DNA of 48,138 bases from a virus. The translations under genes were made by a program, and so were the position numbers. The stretch spans positions 1 through 48,138 of IMG/VR virus record IMGVR_UViG_3300021403_000018; one strand, given 5' to 3'. The notes under the pieces were generated by a model. The model did not search any database. It was not told where the DNA came from and saw nothing but the letters and a program-made list of their open reading frames with translations. This document shows, one piece after another, positions 39,399-47,992 of this stretch; the stretch's first letter is position 1, and the number at the start of each line of letters is the position of its first letter.

Positions 39399-41753
39399 AT
39401 GAAGAAATATCTATTATTGTTATTCCTATCAACGTGTCTTTCCTTTGCTCAGGTGCCTGTTACCATCACAGGGGTGGTGCAGGACACCACAGGGGCTGCA
39501 GCAACCTCAGGTACGGTTACTTTTTCCCTTCAACCGCAGAACAGTGGGATTATTTATTTCGTTACGGGGACTGGGATTATCGCTCCCCAATCGGGTTCTT
39601 GCGGGATTGATGGGTTGGGGAATATTAAAAATCTAGCACTCTCTGGAGCTTGCACTGTCTGGGGGACGGATGTTTTACAGCCGGGGAATTTAACCTACCA
39701 GATTCAGTTTTTTCCAAATGGGAATCAAGGGAACACAGTTTCAAACCAGTGCATAACGGGCACGTTGTATAATCTGTCAAACCCCGTGTTTTGTCCGGTG
39801 ATTAAACCTACCCCCCAGGGTTCGACAGTGATTACTTCACCGATACAGAATAATCTTATCCCGGCAACCAATGGGTTCTTCAACATCGGTTCGGCTTCGT
39901 TGAGGTATGCGAACGGGTTTTTTCTGAACATAAATACAGTTACTTGTACTGGGTGCACCTCTCCAATCGGCTATCAAACGATCCAAAACGCAACGGTGGG
40001 TATATTACAACGGACGAAGTTGAATTTTCTGTCTCCCCTAACCTGTGTAGATAACCCCGGGAATACCTCCTCTGATTGTGGGTTGTCTGGAACCGCTACT
40101 TACCCCTCCTCAGGAGTGATTGAAACTGGGGTTGGAACAACCAACGTGGTCCCGAAGTTCACTAATGGTGCAACCGGAGTTCAGGGTAATTCTAGTATTA
40201 CTGACAACGGTACGACGGTCTCTACCACAGAGAATTTTTCTGCAACGGGAACGGTTACTGGGTCTAACATCCCAGCAGGCACCATCAACACTGGCACAGG
40301 CACAACCAATACGATATCGAAGTTTACCACGGGCGCTTCGGGTGTGCAAGGCAATTCTGGATTGACTGACGATGGCACAACCATCACCGCCACTGAAAAG
40401 TTAAACGCAACTGGGAATAGTGCTGGGGGTAATGTCGGGTTGAAAAACTTCTCATTCGATCAAACCCAGTATGTATCCACCTCCGGGAGTGATTCCAACG
40501 ATGGTTTATCCCCTGGTACTGCCAAGTTGACCCCACAAGCGGCTATGAATACTGCTACTGCAACCGGCACCCAACAAGGCCAGGTGTTTATTTATCAGGG
40601 TACCTACCCCTGCCCCACAACCTGGTACAGTGGGTTGGCTATAACCGGGATGACCGATATTTTTACCTCCCTATGGCCTGCCACTGCAGGTATCGCGATA
40701 GGGAATCTTTCAGGGGTGAAATTCGACTGTCACGCAGCAAATGTGGTAATGACTGCAATCGCAAACTCATCTTTTACCAACATTGAGTTTAGTTTCGCGA
40801 ATAGTGGCAACAACGTACAGTTAAAGAACGCAAGTATTCTGCACTTCAAAAAGGTTGCTGTAACACAAGCTGGTACTACGGCAGTACCTGTGCTGTTGAT
40901 CACTACAACCACCACTGTTCAAAACCCAGCAAACAACAGTGCGTTCAACACTTTTGAGGATACGGTGTTGGATGGACCTACCTCAGGTACCGCAGATGCG
41001 TGTTTAAAGCTAGCCGGTTTAGGCGCTGTCAACGCAGGAAGTTTCGTCACTGATAATTCTTTCGTGAATTTATACTGTTCAGGAAATTTAAAAAACGGGT
41101 TGGATTTTGAACTTAACTCAGACACCAACTATTTCTCAGGACGGAATTTTATCAACAACACGGCTGGGTCTGCAACCGGTGATGCGATGGTGTTTAACTC
41201 TGCAACCCCAGCATCTGATCAAGATGCGAATAATGAGATTGTTACAGGGTTTATATCCTCTGGTAACTTCAGCCATCAAACATCTATGGGGCAGTCTTCC
41301 GGTCATATAATCCAATCAGGTGCAGGGTTGGTTAACGTTTTAGGTGGTACCCCTACGTACATGATTCTAGGCTCGGCTTTATCTGGGTTTGCACCAACGT
41401 TTCAGATCAACGGAGATCTGTTAGTTAAAACCTTACTGTGTTCTAGTACTACTCCTACATTAACAGGGTTTGGGACTGGTGCTTCTATAACTTCCAACAA
41501 CGGGAGCTGTTCATTTTCAATTAATGTGGGAACTGGAGGGGTTGCATCAAGTGGCACTATTACCATGAACAAAACGGCGGCTCACACTTGGAGTGGGCAG
41601 TGCACAGACAATACAACATTTTCAGCTTCACAGTTCCTACAATACGTACAAGGCAACACAACAGTTATAACGATTGCTAATAAAACAGACACTGCCACTT
41701 CAGCAGCTTGGGTTGCGAGTGATGTTTTAAACTGTACAGCGACGGCAAACTAA
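39399..41753 (+). CDS. tail fibre / receptor-binding protein with signal peptide, 784 aa
   Basis: ATG 39399 follows GAGGAG. The N-terminus MKKYLLLLFLSTCLSFAQ is a Sec-type signal peptide, unusual for a virion protein. Next comes a beta-rich region (PVTITGVVQDTTGAAATSG, PQNSGIIYF). Two 45-residue repeats follow at about 241-283 and 297-340, of the TGVGTTN...VQGNS type. From about 357 to 620 a YVSTSGSDSNDGLSPGTAKL start leads into a probable right-handed beta helix (DUF1565/pectate-lyase style). It was probably taken from a host adhesin. It is likely the host-recognition fibre or spike. Confidence 0.75.
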   Translation: MKKYLLLLFLSTCLSFAQVPVTITGVVQDTTGAAATSGTVTFSLQPQNSGIIYFVTGTGIIAPQSGSCGIDGLGNIKNLALSGACTVWGTDVLQPGNLTYQIQFFPNGNQGNTVSNQCITGTLYNLSNPVFCPVIKPTPQGSTVITSPIQNNLIPATNGFFNIGSASLRYANGFFLNINTVTCTGCTSPIGYQTIQNATVGILQRTKLNFLSPLTCVDNPGNTSSDCGLSGTATYPSSGVIETGVGTTNVVPKFTNGATGVQGNSSITDNGTTVSTTENFSATGTVTGSNIPAGTINTGTGTTNTISKFTTGASGVQGNSGLTDDGTTITATEKLNATGNSAGGNVGLKNFSFDQTQYVSTSGSDSNDGLSPGTAKLTPQAAMNTATATGTQQGQVFIYQGTYPCPTTWYSGLAITGMTDIFTSLWPATAGIAIGNLSGVKFDCHAANVVMTAIANSSFTNIEFSFANSGNNVQLKNASILHFKKVAVTQAGTTAVPVLLITTTTTVQNPANNSAFNTFEDTVLDGPTSGTADACLKLAGLGAVNAGSFVTDNSFVNLYCSGNLKNGLDFELNSDTNYFSGRNFINNTAGSATGDAMVFNSATPASDQDANNEIVTGFISSGNFSHQTSMGQSSGHIIQSGAGLVNVLGGTPTYMILGSALSGFAPTFQINGDLLVKTLLCSSTTPTLTGFGTGASITSNNGSCSFSINVGTGGVASSGTITMNKTAAHTWSGQCTDNTTFSASQFLQYVQGNTTVITIANKTDTATSAAWVASDVLNCTATAN

Positions 41754-41754
41754 C

Positions 41755-42000
41755 ATGGCTATAGGTAAAGCAATATTTCAAGAGGTGGATAGATGTGGGA
41801 GATGCTGGAGGTTGTTTCCTATCTCCCAACTTCAAAAACAGGATGGGCATTTAAGATGTGTTATCTCCTGTACTGATGACCTATCCACCACGACAGAAAA
41901 ACGCCAGAGGTTAATCTCAGATGTTTTATCCTCCGGTCAAGAGGGAGTTTCGGATAAACCCGAACTCTTCTCCGATCCGGGAGAATTGAGCTTTGAATGA
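41755..42000 (+). CDS. small zinc-ribbon-like protein, 81 aa
   Basis: Cys pairs CGRCW (14-18) and CVISC (35-39) suggest a zinc ribbon followed by a Ser/Thr/Glu-rich tail. It starts one base after the fibre gene stop with no clear ribosome binding site, so coupling is likely. Might act as a fibre assembly factor. Not recognised. Confidence 0.6.
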   Translation: MAIGKAIFQEVDRCGRCWRLFPISQLQKQDGHLRCVISCTDDLSTTTEKRQRLISDVLSSGQEGVSDKPELFSDPGELSFE

Positions 42001-42704
42001 GTATTTTTCACAGTGATGATGTAAAGATGTTCAACGATATCCTAACTGGATATAGAGAACTAAAAAAGGAGATACAACACGTGGCAACTCTATTGGAACA
42101 ACTCACCGCAGGTGTAGCAGATGAGAATACTGCTATTGGTTCACTCATCCAGCTGTTCGATAATTTCGTGGCGACAGCCAACCAGAATATAAACGATCCT
42201 GTTGCAATGCAGGCGTTGATTAATACGGTGGCAAATGAAAAGGCTGCCATCATCGCAGATATTGTGAAGAATACCCCACAGACTCCAACTATCACTTCTC
42301 TCCTACCAACTTCTGGTCCGGTGGGTTCGACGGTGGTGATCAACGGATCAGGGTTTGGTCTTACCCAGTCTGCGTCCAAAGTCACCTTCAATGGGGTTGA
42401 TGCAGGGCTGGCGACTAACTGGACAGACACCCAGATTACGGTCACAGTTCCTCCTGGCGCCACAACAGGGGATATTTTGGTGGTAACCACTGTCGGTGGG
42501 TCTTCCGCGAGAGGAAGTTCCTTCTCAGTGGATGGATCTACCCCAGCCGTTCAAGCGCAAGATAAAAAACTCCCGTTGGATGGAGTGAATGCACCTGGAT
42601 CAGGAGTAGCTTCCCCTGCTGTAGGGACTCAGGTTCCGAATCCTAACAACCCTGCATCAACGGCAATTCAACCCGATCCAAACCCCAACACACCGAAGTC
42701 CTAA
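41997..42704 (+). CDS. coiled-coil and IPT/TIG-domain protein, 235 aa
   Basis: Residues 1-90 form helices and a probable coiled coil (ELKKEIQHVATLLEQLTAG). Residues about 95-175 form an IPT/TIG Ig-like domain (TSLLPTSGPVGSTVVINGSG, then FNGVDA and ITVTVPPGATTGDI). The tail is Pro/Gly/Asn-rich. Such a protein could be a virion surface or fibre-associated Ig-like decoration that binds cell-surface sugars. Overlaps the previous stop (ATGA). Confidence 0.7.
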   Translation: MSIFHSDDVKMFNDILTGYRELKKEIQHVATLLEQLTAGVADENTAIGSLIQLFDNFVATANQNINDPVAMQALINTVANEKAAIIADIVKNTPQTPTITSLLPTSGPVGSTVVINGSGFGLTQSASKVTFNGVDAGLATNWTDTQITVTVPPGATTGDILVVTTVGGSSARGSSFSVDGSTPAVQAQDKKLPLDGVNAPGSGVASPAVGTQVPNPNNPASTAIQPDPNPNTPKS

Positions 42705-42712
42705 CCCAACTA

Positions 42713-42743
42713 GGGGAGAGGGCAAAACCTTCTCCCCATTTTT
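42713..42743 (+). terminator. intrinsic terminator after the fibre module
   Basis: GGGGAGAGGG (42713-42722) pairs with CCTTCTCCCC (42728-42737, with a G-T pair) around CAAAA, followed by ATTTTTC. A good Rho-independent terminator that should lower expression of the genes after 42756. Confidence 0.8.
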
Positions 42744-42755
42744 CAAGGAGGTTTT

Positions 42756-42914
42756 ATGACAGCTCATGAAGTTCTAATTGGTATTGCATGTCTATGTTGG
42801 TTAGCAGGAGCGGGATTTGGTTTCAGACCTAACCCTTCCTACCCAACTGGTTCGGTGGCGGCAGTTTCCGCTGGTCTGTTGTTTTTTGGTATTTCACTTT
42901 TAATTAAGGGGTAG
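42756..42914 (+). CDS. two-helix membrane protein, holin-like, 52 aa
   Basis: AAGGAGG precedes ATG 42756. Two hydrophobic segments (EVLIGIACLCWLAGAGFGF and VAAVSAGLLFFGISLLI) with a short polar turn, and a Lys-Gly end. Size and topology fit a small class II holin. It follows a terminator, as lysis genes with late or limited expression often do. No holin family is recognised by sequence. Confidence 0.5.
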   Translation: MTAHEVLIGIACLCWLAGAGFGFRPNPSYPTGSVAAVSAGLLFFGISLLIKG

Positions 42915-42916
42915 TT

Positions 42917-43654
42917 ATGGCAACAATCTTATCTCCGGGAGATTATACTGTACCTCCTCCACCGCCTCCTGTGTTAATCACCAAGGTGGTTATAGCTGGG
43001 TTGCAAATGGGAAGTTTTACTCCTATCTGGGGAGTAGGGAGATCAACTCCTGTAGCTAACCCTCCAGTACACGGATCGATTTCCCAAGTGCCTGGTAGTC
43101 CTGCCCAGTATGATTTCAAACCTGCGCTGGTGAAGGATCCATCAACCGGGAAGTTTGTTAGTGATAATATTTACATGTTGAGACAGTTGTTAAACCAGGT
43201 GGATAATAATTTACTCGCAGCTGCCAAACAATTCTCAAACTCCTTTTGGTTGAAGATTGACAATCTCAACTTCTGCCAGGCGGTTGAGGTGGACTTCCCC
43301 ACACCGATGACTGCCGGTACTATGGGGTTGCAGTTCCTCCCCGGTCCTACCTTCTGGCAGGTGAGAGCGTTCGATTTTAACAAGTCTACTTGGGTAGCCC
43401 TCCCTGGGGTTTTAATCCCAGCTAGTCAACTACTTACGGGGGTGAACCTTGGTGGTACCTACACCTGTGATGGCAAGACAGTCACTCACACAAGTGTGTC
43501 GGTAGCTGGAGTCACCATTCCAGTCAACTACTCCCAAGCCTGTGGCCCCAAACGAGTTCAACCGTTGTTAAACGCTGCCTTCCAGTTGGATGCAACAACC
43601 GATGCGAAGGAATACAAACCCTCAATCGACAACTTTTCTATCTCATTCCAGTAG
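42917..43654 (+). CDS. unknown late protein, 245 aa
   Basis: It starts 2 bp after the holin-like gene. An N-terminal Pro-rich segment (YTVPPPPPPVLITKV) precedes beta-rich parts (AVEVDFPTPMTAGTMGLQF, KSTWVALPGVLIPASQLL) with five Cys. It may be a virion or envelope-acting protein. Not recognised. Confidence 0.65.
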   Translation: MATILSPGDYTVPPPPPPVLITKVVIAGLQMGSFTPIWGVGRSTPVANPPVHGSISQVPGSPAQYDFKPALVKDPSTGKFVSDNIYMLRQLLNQVDNNLLAAAKQFSNSFWLKIDNLNFCQAVEVDFPTPMTAGTMGLQFLPGPTFWQVRAFDFNKSTWVALPGVLIPASQLLTGVNLGGTYTCDGKTVTHTSVSVAGVTIPVNYSQACGPKRVQPLLNAAFQLDATTDAKEYKPSIDNFSISFQ

Positions 43655-43659
43655 GTGAT

Positions 43660-43944
43660 ATGACAGACCTTAACCAAATCTCGCAGTTGTGTGTGTCGGT
43701 AGCAACTCTCGTTACAGCAATAGGTGGAGTTATCCTCGCCATAAAGCACAACCAACATAGCGAGGAGAGGAAGGAGGAGATTAAAACCGAGGTGATAAAA
43801 ACTGTCAAGGATGAGTCGTGTAAGGTGCAGGAAGCGACAAACGGGGTGGTAGATAAACTAGTTCAAACCACCGCCGTGGCTGCGAAACAAGAAGGGGTGT
43901 TGGAGGAGAAAGCAAGAACAGATCGGAGAAAGAGTGGGGTATGA
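43660..43944 (+). CDS. single-TM protein with coiled-coil tail, 94 aa
   Basis: A membrane helix (residues 9-30, CVSVATLVTAIGGVILAI) is followed by a charged helical tail. The end KLVQTTAVAAKQEGVLEEKA matches the next gene's KLLKTTAVSSHAEGVLHE. Holin- or spanin-like by position and shape. Confidence 0.6.
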   Translation: MTDLNQISQLCVSVATLVTAIGGVILAIKHNQHSEERKEEIKTEVIKTVKDESCKVQEATNGVVDKLVQTTAVAAKQEGVLEEKARTDRRKSGV

Positions 43945-44147
43945 CAGACGTCGTCAAAGTCGCACTGATTGTTGCGATACCTCCTTTTCTACTGGGAGTA
44001 CTGAATTTGGTAGTTATAGTAATGTTGCGCAAAACAGTCAACGGACAGATGTCTAAGTTATTAAAAACAACTGCGGTATCTTCTCATGCTGAGGGGGTAC
44101 TGCATGAGGTAGATAGGCTTAAGGACGAGAGAGGGGAATCTCACTAA
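43941..44147 (+). CDS. single-TM paralogue of the preceding gene, 68 aa
   Basis: A membrane helix (residues 5-30, VALIVAIPPFLLGVLNLVVIV) then KLLKTTAVSSHAEGVLHEVD, sharing the C-terminal module of the preceding protein. Its start overlaps the previous stop (ATGA). Together they may form a lysis pair such as a holin and antiholin. Confidence 0.6.
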   Translation: MTDVVKVALIVAIPPFLLGVLNLVVIVMLRKTVNGQMSKLLKTTAVSSHAEGVLHEVDRLKDERGESH

Positions 44148-44854
44148 TGACAACCATTGCGCAGCGAATTGGGGATGTGGCTTTGGAGTTAGGTAACAGA
44201 GCGGATATTACTTCTGGCGCTCCTTCTAGAGTAGCTGTTTGGTATAAAAACTCCTATATTTCAATCGCAATGGGGTTTAACTTCGAGCAGTTGGAGGATT
44301 CGGTTGTTAACCAAATGTCGAGCACGTTTGAGTTTACTTTCCCCGCGACCGCCCGTGCGATAAACTCTCTGGTGTACTACGATCAAAACGGAGGGGTGAA
44401 TAAACCCAAGTTCACCGATATTGAGTCGATAAGAAAGTCAGGAGATTTTGCTGGGGTTAGTTCCAACCCTTTAGCCCCAGGTCGACCTGGGATGTATACG
44501 TTGTATGATGGGCAGTTGCTGTTTTCCCCACCATTTGACTCAGGCCCGTATAACCTGGTTTTAGACACCTGGGACAAACCTGTTATATCAGCAGATGTAG
44601 TTTCGACGGTGTTAAACGTTCCTGATGATTGGTTAGAGGCTTTGGATTATGGGGCGATCATGAGGGGGCATGCTATGCTCGGTGAACCTGATAAGGCTTT
44701 AACGGTACAGCGTTTGCTGTATGGGTACACCGACCCAACCTCTGGGAAGTACATCCCGGGGTTACTATCCAACCTCCAAACGAGAAAACAAGCGAACGCT
44801 CCCGCGAGAGATTATGGGTTACAACCGAAGGTTTCCAGAACGAGGTATACATGA
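44147..44854 (+). CDS. head-tail adaptor / tail tubular A-like protein, 235 aa
   Basis: The N-terminal helix-rich part (IAQRIGDVALELGNRADITS, VAVWYKNSYISIAM) and central beta part (STFEFTFPATARAINSLVY) resemble the adaptor (gp4 or gp11-type) proteins that join portal and tail in podoviruses. It starts at the TAATG joint of the upstream gene. Position before a beta-propeller-like tail protein supports the call. Confidence 0.65.
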   Translation: MTTIAQRIGDVALELGNRADITSGAPSRVAVWYKNSYISIAMGFNFEQLEDSVVNQMSSTFEFTFPATARAINSLVYYDQNGGVNKPKFTDIESIRKSGDFAGVSSNPLAPGRPGMYTLYDGQLLFSPPFDSGPYNLVLDTWDKPVISADVVSTVLNVPDDWLEALDYGAIMRGHAMLGEPDKALTVQRLLYGYTDPTSGKYIPGLLSNLQTRKQANAPARDYGLQPKVSRTRYT

Positions 44855-44991
44855 TAAACGAACCCCTCATTAACGCGTTGAATTGTGCCATCCAAGTACT
44901 TGAAGGAAATGGAGGAGGATTTTCTTCTCAGGAACAATACAACGCCAAACTTGAACTGATGAAACTTCTCGCTCAAGAGGAATCTAAGTGA
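44851..44991 (+). CDS. unknown 46-aa protein
   Basis: ATG 44851 overlaps the adaptor stop (ATGA) and the TGA overlaps the next GTG (GTGA). Sequence MINEPLINALNCAIQVLEGN, then a helical end (NAKLELMKLLAQEESK). Coupled on both sides. Function unknown. Confidence 0.6.
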   Translation: MINEPLINALNCAIQVLEGNGGGFSSQEQYNAKLELMKLLAQEESK

Positions 44992-46061
44992 CCTACGACC
45001 GCTCAAGAATAATCGTGCCTCCTTGGGGAGGATGGAATGATTCCCTTCCCTCATTGTGGTCCCCCCACAACTCTTTTAGGCAGATTACTGGGTGGTTGTT
45101 TAACAAAAATAGGATTCAGAGCTTCCCCGCCTTCAACGCTTTTTCCAACCCTCCTAACGGGGAGGTGATTGCTGGAGGGATAACGTTTGAGGATCAGCTA
45201 GCGAATTTTCACACCGGGATATTAACTAAGGATAATGCTTACTACCTCAACTTTGCTGGGTATTTGAATCAGGGTGCTATCACTCCCACCTCCAGCCAAC
45301 CTTTCTCGGTGGAGGTGTTTCTTAACCGGATGTTTTTTGTTAACGGTGCACCCGGTTCTACCTTAGCTTGGCTGGATGGTTCTCAAGGGATTTTAAACAA
45401 CTCGGATATCCCCGGCACCGGGTTTTTCCTTTCAAAGTTGAATGGATCGTTGTTCGTGTTGAACCTTTTTGAGAGTAATCAGAGGTTTCCCATCTCAGGT
45501 AGGTTTTCTGCCATCAACAACCATTTAGAGTGGAATTTAGCGGTTGATCCCACCGCTGGAAGTTTCCTCATCCCTGAAGTGGAAGATGAGATTACGGGTG
45601 TAGCAATCATCCGAGACAACATGGCTATTTATAGGAACCGGGGGATTTCGATTTTATCCCCAACCGGGAGTTCACCGAGGTTCAGCATCACCAACTTTAA
45701 CTCCGGCCCGTCTGGGGTGGGAGTGTTTTACGAATACACTCTAGCCAATTATGGGGATGTGTCTATCTTCGCATCGGAGGATGATATATATCTCTTCTCC
45801 CTCTCCACACCGGATAAAATCGGTGGGAATGCGAAAAAGGCGATTTATAAAGACCTCAACTCTGCCTCTTCCCGTCCTTGGGCGTGCCAGATAGGACAGT
45901 TGGGTCCGGGGGTAGATTATCGCAGTTACTGGTTATCTATCCCACAAGCCGGCAATACTTCAACCTCCGTCTGGGTGTTCCACTTCGACGATAAAACCTG
46001 GATTAACGAACAACTCCCCTTCGGTGCTTTAAACTGGATGGGGAATGTGGCGGTGAGTTAA
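44988..46061 (+). CDS. tail tube / stabilisation protein (beta-propeller-like), 357 aa
   Basis: GTG start at 44988. Regular beta repeats with FNRMFFVNGA, LSKLNGSLFVLNLFE, VAIIRDNMAIYRNRGISIL, SIFASEDDIYLFSLS and TSVWVFHFDDKTW fit the tail tubular B / gp10-type nozzle or stabilisation protein of podoviruses. Follows the adaptor, as in P22 and T7 gene orders. Family assignment is by pattern only. Confidence 0.7.
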   Translation: MTYDRSRIIVPPWGGWNDSLPSLWSPHNSFRQITGWLFNKNRIQSFPAFNAFSNPPNGEVIAGGITFEDQLANFHTGILTKDNAYYLNFAGYLNQGAITPTSSQPFSVEVFLNRMFFVNGAPGSTLAWLDGSQGILNNSDIPGTGFFLSKLNGSLFVLNLFESNQRFPISGRFSAINNHLEWNLAVDPTAGSFLIPEVEDEITGVAIIRDNMAIYRNRGISILSPTGSSPRFSITNFNSGPSGVGVFYEYTLANYGDVSIFASEDDIYLFSLSTPDKIGGNAKKAIYKDLNSASSRPWACQIGQLGPGVDYRSYWLSIPQAGNTSTSVWVFHFDDKTWINEQLPFGALNWMGNVAVS

Positions 46062-47185
46062 TGCCTACCCCAGCACATCTAAACATACAACCCGCTGGGC
46101 CTTACAACTTTGGTTTGGTGCCTATAGGTTCGTCTGCAGACATCCCTATCACGTTAAAAAACACTGGACAGACCGATTCAAATTTGAATAGTGTAGTTTT
46201 GGGAATCGGAGCTCCTTATTCCATAATCGCAAATCCAGCTCCAGGTGTTATCACAGCAGGAACGTCTTTATCCCCGTTTACATTAAGGTTTTCTCCGGTT
46301 GCTGCTGGCACTTTTAATGATAGCATCACTTTTACTTGTGATGTGTTTACTGATGGTTCCCCTAGAACCATTAACATAACAGGTAGTTCTGCTGCACCTG
46401 GGGTTGGGAGTTTAAGCGTAACTCCAGCGTTAGTCAACTTTCCGGATACTACTTCGGGGAGGACTGCAACACCTATCGCGGTGGTGGTTAAAAATACCGG
46501 GACGATAAATGTTGTTATAAACGCGATAGCGTTGGGGGTTGGGTTACCTTTCGCCTTAACAGGGTTGCCTGGGTTGCCTTTAACTCTAACCCCAGGAAGT
46601 ACCACAACCTTCAACGCAGGGTTTTCTCCTTTGTTAGTGGGATCGTTTTCGGATTCTATAAACATTACCACCGCAGGGATAGGGGTAGTATCGGCAATGA
46701 TTCAAGGGAATGGGGTGGCGATAGTCCCTGTAGGGGTGATATCAGAAGATGTGAGGAGGTTGTTATGGTCTTTCACAACCGGATTGCCTACGGTAACTAC
46801 CCAGTACTTAGACCCGACGAATTTAAACGGACAGCAAGCTGGGTTGATGATTTTCAACGGTACGATATGGGATAACCCAGGGTTTGAGAAGAAGTTGAGA
46901 AGGATACGGTTCTGGTATGAGAATTATGGGGTGGCGGTATTAACCGTTACGGTTTCGGTTTGGCGCCCGTCTATCTCCCCAGATGATTTTGATGTTAAGA
47001 CTGCGGTAGCGTCTTTTGGTACAGTGGCTGCTGATCTCTCTGAACGTTCGGGGTTCTTCGACATCCAAGCCGCGGGCGAGATTATGGTGATGCAGATATC
47101 ACGAGCTGCTGGTGGGGGACAAGTTTCCCTATTAGGCTTCCTCCCAGAGTTTGAAGATGCAGGAGAAAAAGTTGAGGGTCAATAG
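46061..47185 (+). CDS. two-domain Hydin/ASPM-like Ig protein, 374 aa
   Basis: Two choice-of-anchor D/ASPM-SPD-2-Hydin domains at about 8-108 and 116-222 (YNFGLVPIGSSADIPITLKN; VNFPDTTSGRTATPIAVVVK) precede a unique C-terminal 140 residues (about 230-374). Such Ig-like domains are common in soil bacterial surface proteins and appear on phage virions as surface adhesins. It probably forms or decorates the tail. Confidence 0.75.
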   Translation: MPTPAHLNIQPAGPYNFGLVPIGSSADIPITLKNTGQTDSNLNSVVLGIGAPYSIIANPAPGVITAGTSLSPFTLRFSPVAAGTFNDSITFTCDVFTDGSPRTINITGSSAAPGVGSLSVTPALVNFPDTTSGRTATPIAVVVKNTGTINVVINAIALGVGLPFALTGLPGLPLTLTPGSTTTFNAGFSPLLVGSFSDSINITTAGIGVVSAMIQGNGVAIVPVGVISEDVRRLLWSFTTGLPTVTTQYLDPTNLNGQQAGLMIFNGTIWDNPGFEKKLRRIRFWYENYGVAVLTVTVSVWRPSISPDDFDVKTAVASFGTVAADLSERSGFFDIQAAGEIMVMQISRAAGGGQVSLLGFLPEFEDAGEKVEGQ

Positions 47186-47510
47186 TTTAATTCGAGAGGG
47201 GATGTCGAGTAGAGAGTTGGTTGACCTCCTCTCCAAAATCATCAAAGCCCTTAATGGTGGGATTGAGTTTGGTACCTTCAACACAGGTGCTGTAAACATT
47301 AACGGAGCTTGGGTGACTGGTATAACCCCAGGTGTCATCAACACAGATTTCTCCCTCACCCATAATTTGGGTAGGATTCCTACGGGGTGGTTACTCGTAT
47401 GGAAAGATGGTTATGTCGACTTCAAAATTGGAGGTGGTGCATGGACGTCGAAACAAATATTCCTACAAGCGAGCGTAGCGGCGGTGAACTACCGCGTTTT
47501 CGTTTTCTAA
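47157..47510 (+). CDS. small virion-like protein, 117 aa
   Basis: ATG 47157 overlaps the previous gene by 29 bp; a TTG at 47151 is an alternative. A helical start (LIREGMSSRELVDLLSKIIK) leads to beta strands with a KDGYVDFKIGGGAWTSKQIF segment, typical of fibre tips. Not recognised. Confidence 0.6.
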   Translation: MQEKKLRVNSLIREGMSSRELVDLLSKIIKALNGGIEFGTFNTGAVNINGAWVTGITPGVINTDFSLTHNLGRIPTGWLLVWKDGYVDFKIGGGAWTSKQIFLQASVAAVNYRVFVF

Positions 47511-47992
47511 CCCCTTTGACTAAGGATAGCGATGAGAAGGTGATTATTGACACCTGGGAGAAGATACGAACCCAAGATTACGCCTTTGATGATTTCTCAC
47601 GCAACAACCCTCAGCTGTTCTTGGGAGGGTTGGTTCAGGAAACCTCGTTTTATTTTCTAGTGGATGATGCCGCCTTGGCGATGGTTCAGAACTGCTGGAA
47701 GTTCTCCACTTCAGTGTCCGTACACTTCTGTGTGTGGGATAGAACCTATCCGGTTCAGAAGATCACACAGGCTGCTAAGGAGTGTTTAGCGTGGATCTTC
47801 AACGAGTTTGATTGTCATCGGGTGAATGCCTTAATCCCCGAATACAACACTTTCGCCCAGAGGTTGGCCACAACCTTAAGGTTCCGTTATGAAGGGTCGA
47901 TGAAAGAAGCCATCCTATACAAAGGTAAATGGTGTGACGAGAGAATGTATGGGTTGTTGCAATCCCATTTTATAAAACCTGAGGTGCAATAA
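47441..47992 (+). CDS. GNAT-family acetyltransferase, 183 aa
   Basis: ATG 47441 follows GGAGG by 6 nt. The C-terminal half KITQAAKECLAWIFNEFDCH (about 103-122) and RVNALIPEYNTFAQRLATTL with FRYEGSMKEA (123-152) match GNAT folds (N---A-RL--TLGF--EG, acetyl-CoA loop). Similar proteins occur next to internal virion genes in podoviruses. The acceptor substrate is unknown; a virion or host protein is possible. Ends in a TAATG overlap with the internal virion gene at the junction. Confidence 0.75.
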   Translation: MDVETNIPTSERSGGELPRFRFLTPLTKDSDEKVIIDTWEKIRTQDYAFDDFSRNNPQLFLGGLVQETSFYFLVDDAALAMVQNCWKFSTSVSVHFCVWDRTYPVQKITQAAKECLAWIFNEFDCHRVNALIPEYNTFAQRLATTLRFRYEGSMKEAILYKGKWCDERMYGLLQSHFIKPEVQ

